Of a stretch of DNA of 8,005 nucleotides, positions 6,934 through 8,005 are shown piece by piece. Position numbers and translations under genes: made by a program. Every line of letters starts with the position of its first letter. The first letter of the stretch is position 1. Source of the stretch: JALZBL01 sp040004775 (GTDB lineage: Bacteria > Actinomycetota > Actinomycetes > Mycobacteriales > Jatrophihabitantaceae); contig JBDUAD010000116.1 of the NCBI GenBank assembly GCA_040004775.1, forward strand, positions 1 to 8,005, given 5' to 3'. The notes beneath the pieces were generated by a model that was not told where the DNA came from, did not search any database, and was given only the letters and a program-made list of their open reading frames with translations.

Positions 6934-8005
6934 CGCGCCAACGCGCGCACGGTGACGTAGTCGAACCGGCTGGTGAAGCCCGCGCCGCCCATGGACACGA
7001 GGCCGATGTGGTTGAGTGAGCCGGCCGGCGCGGTCCAGGTGCCGCCCTTCTCCCAGCGGTGGCCGTCGAGGCTGGTGTAGGCCGTGAACCGGTCCTCCAC
7101 CGCCCCCTTGCGGGCCACGATGCGCAGGTAGGTCTCGGCGCCGACCGGGCCGCCGACGGTGTTGCCGTAGGTCGGGTAACCCGGCGCTACCAGCGGCTGC
7201 TGCTTGCCGAACTCCGACTGCCGGGTGTTCCAGATGGACACCGACGCCAGCTTGACGTAGTTGTCGTCGCCGCCGTAGACCACCAAGCCACCCTGCACGT
7301 AGTTGAAGCAGCAGCCCTCGGCCGGGACACTCACCGAGACCTTCGTCTCCACCGCGTAGTTCCCGCTCGGAGCCGGCTCGGTGAGCACCGAGGCGGTCGA
7401 GTTGTCCGGCGGGTGCAGGTCAGCGGCCTGGGTCTGCCACTGCAGTTGCCCGCCGCTCACCGAATAGGTCGCCGGGTCGGGCGGACGCACCCAGGTCCAC
7501 TGGTTCGACAGCGTGGTGCCATCGAACGAGTCGCTCAGGGTGCGGATCGGCCGGCTCGGGTGGTCGATGGGCAGGGGGCCGCGGGCGTGGTAGGCGGTGC
7601 GCTGCCCAGGTTGGGCGGCTGGAGCCGGCATCGGCTGGTCGGACGGGCCGCGCCCGCCGCGGACGGTCGGCCAACCGCGGCGCCAGTCGAGCGGGTCGAT
7701 GAGCGCCGGGCGCTTGGTGAAGCCGACGTTGCCACTGAAGTACGGGTCGGTCCGGTCCACCGCGTGGTAGACGATCCAGTCCTGCCCGGAGTAGTCGGTG
7801 ACCACCGCGTTGTGTCCCGGGCCGACCCAGCGGTTGCCGTTCTGGGTCAGGACCGGGGTACCGCCGACCCTGCTGGCCAGGATGGACACGCCTTCCCGGT
7901 CGACGAACGGACCGAGCGGGCTGCGGGAACGGGCGGCGAAGACCGCATAGCCGGTCAGCGGGCCGTTGCAGCAGTTGGTGGCCGAGCCCATGAAGTAGTA
8001 CCAGC
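6930..8005 (-). CDS. Family 43 glycoside hydrolase with C-terminal beta-sandwich domain (5' end outside window)
   Basis: The reading frame is open to the right edge (WYYF precedes the Met at 7991), so the N-terminus and at least the first propeller blades are missing. The visible part begins with the end of a GH43 beta-propeller: SATNCCNGPLTGYAVFAARS (Cys-Cys-Asn-Gly at 7962-7979), SPLGPFVDREG, GPGHN (7809-7823) and WIVYHAVDR. A proline-rich linker (about 7560-7680) leads to a C-terminal domain (about 7545 to 6933) starting LSDSFDGTTLSNQWTW and containing GGLVVYGGDDNYVKL and AYTSLDGHRWEKGG. These are hallmarks of the concanavalin-A-like GH43_C2/DUF1349 sandwich of beta-xylosidases and arabinanases. 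The visible part gives no signal-peptide information. It is upstream of, and coupled by a 4-bp overlap to, the second GH43 gene. The substrate is probably an arabinan or related plant polysaccharide, by family only. Confidence 0.93.
   Translation of the reverse strand, partial: WYYFMGSATNCCNGPLTGYAVFAARSRSPLGPFVDREGVSILASRVGGTPVLTQNGNRWVGPGHNAVVTDYSGQDWIVYHAVDRTDPYFSGNVGFTKRPALIDPLDWRRGWPTVRGGRGPSDQPMPAPAAQPGQRTAYHARGPLPIDHPSRPIRTLSDSFDGTTLSNQWTWVRPPDPATYSVSGGQLQWQTQAADLHPPDNSTASVLTEPAPSGNYAVETKVSVSVPAEGCCFNYVQGGLVVYGGDDNYVKLASVSIWNTRQSEFGKQQPLVAPGYPTYGNTVGGPVGAETYLRIVARKGAVEDRFTAYTSLDGHRWEKGGTWTAPAGSLNHIGLVSMGGAGFTSRFDYVTVRALAR

Overview
The window is about 70% GC by eye, with G/C-ending codons, frequent GTG starts and several proteins recognisable as actinobacterial types. 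These include a MapB-like methionine aminopeptidase, a PyrE ending in ADLGLA, and small DUF6131- and DUF6458-like membrane proteins. I read it as chromosomal DNA of a high-GC Actinomycetota; genus cannot be fixed. No tRNA, rRNA, insertion sequence, integrase or CRISPR array was seen.

Layout, left to right. (1) A plus-strand type I methionine aminopeptidase (40-927). (2) A minus-strand pair: an ECF-type sigma factor (2547-1873) and, 31 bp downstream, a single-pass membrane protein (1841-1020) with an RsdA-like N-terminus and a long Ser/Pro-rich outer region. A nine-copy hexanucleotide repeat encodes part of that region. This is probably a sigma/anti-sigma unit. (3) A minus-strand mini-operon of two tiny membrane proteins (3132-2884 DUF6458-like, 2851-2693 DUF6131-like), closed by a strong hairpin terminator at 2647-2674. 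(4) Minus-strand pyrE (4562-4035) followed by a SpoU/TrmH-family RNA methyltransferase (3939-3346). (5) A divergent dinB (DNA polymerase IV, 4617-5870). A match to the actinobacterial LexA box, CGAAC-N4-GTTCG at 4604-4617, lies in the 54-bp gap between pyrE and dinB and overlaps the dinB start. (6) Two minus-strand family-43 glycoside hydrolases coupled by a GTGA overlap (8005-6930, cut by the window edge, and 6933-5893). They suggest a pectin/arabinan or xylan-type utilisation locus extending to the right.

Most of the window is core metabolism and information processing (protein maturation, pyrimidine synthesis, RNA modification, DNA damage tolerance), interleaved with one signalling module and the left end of a carbohydrate locus. 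I found no clearly new multi-gene system. The points most worth following are the SOS box on dinB, the repeat-bearing putative anti-sigma factor, the unusual start of the RNA methyltransferase and the coupled GH43 pair.
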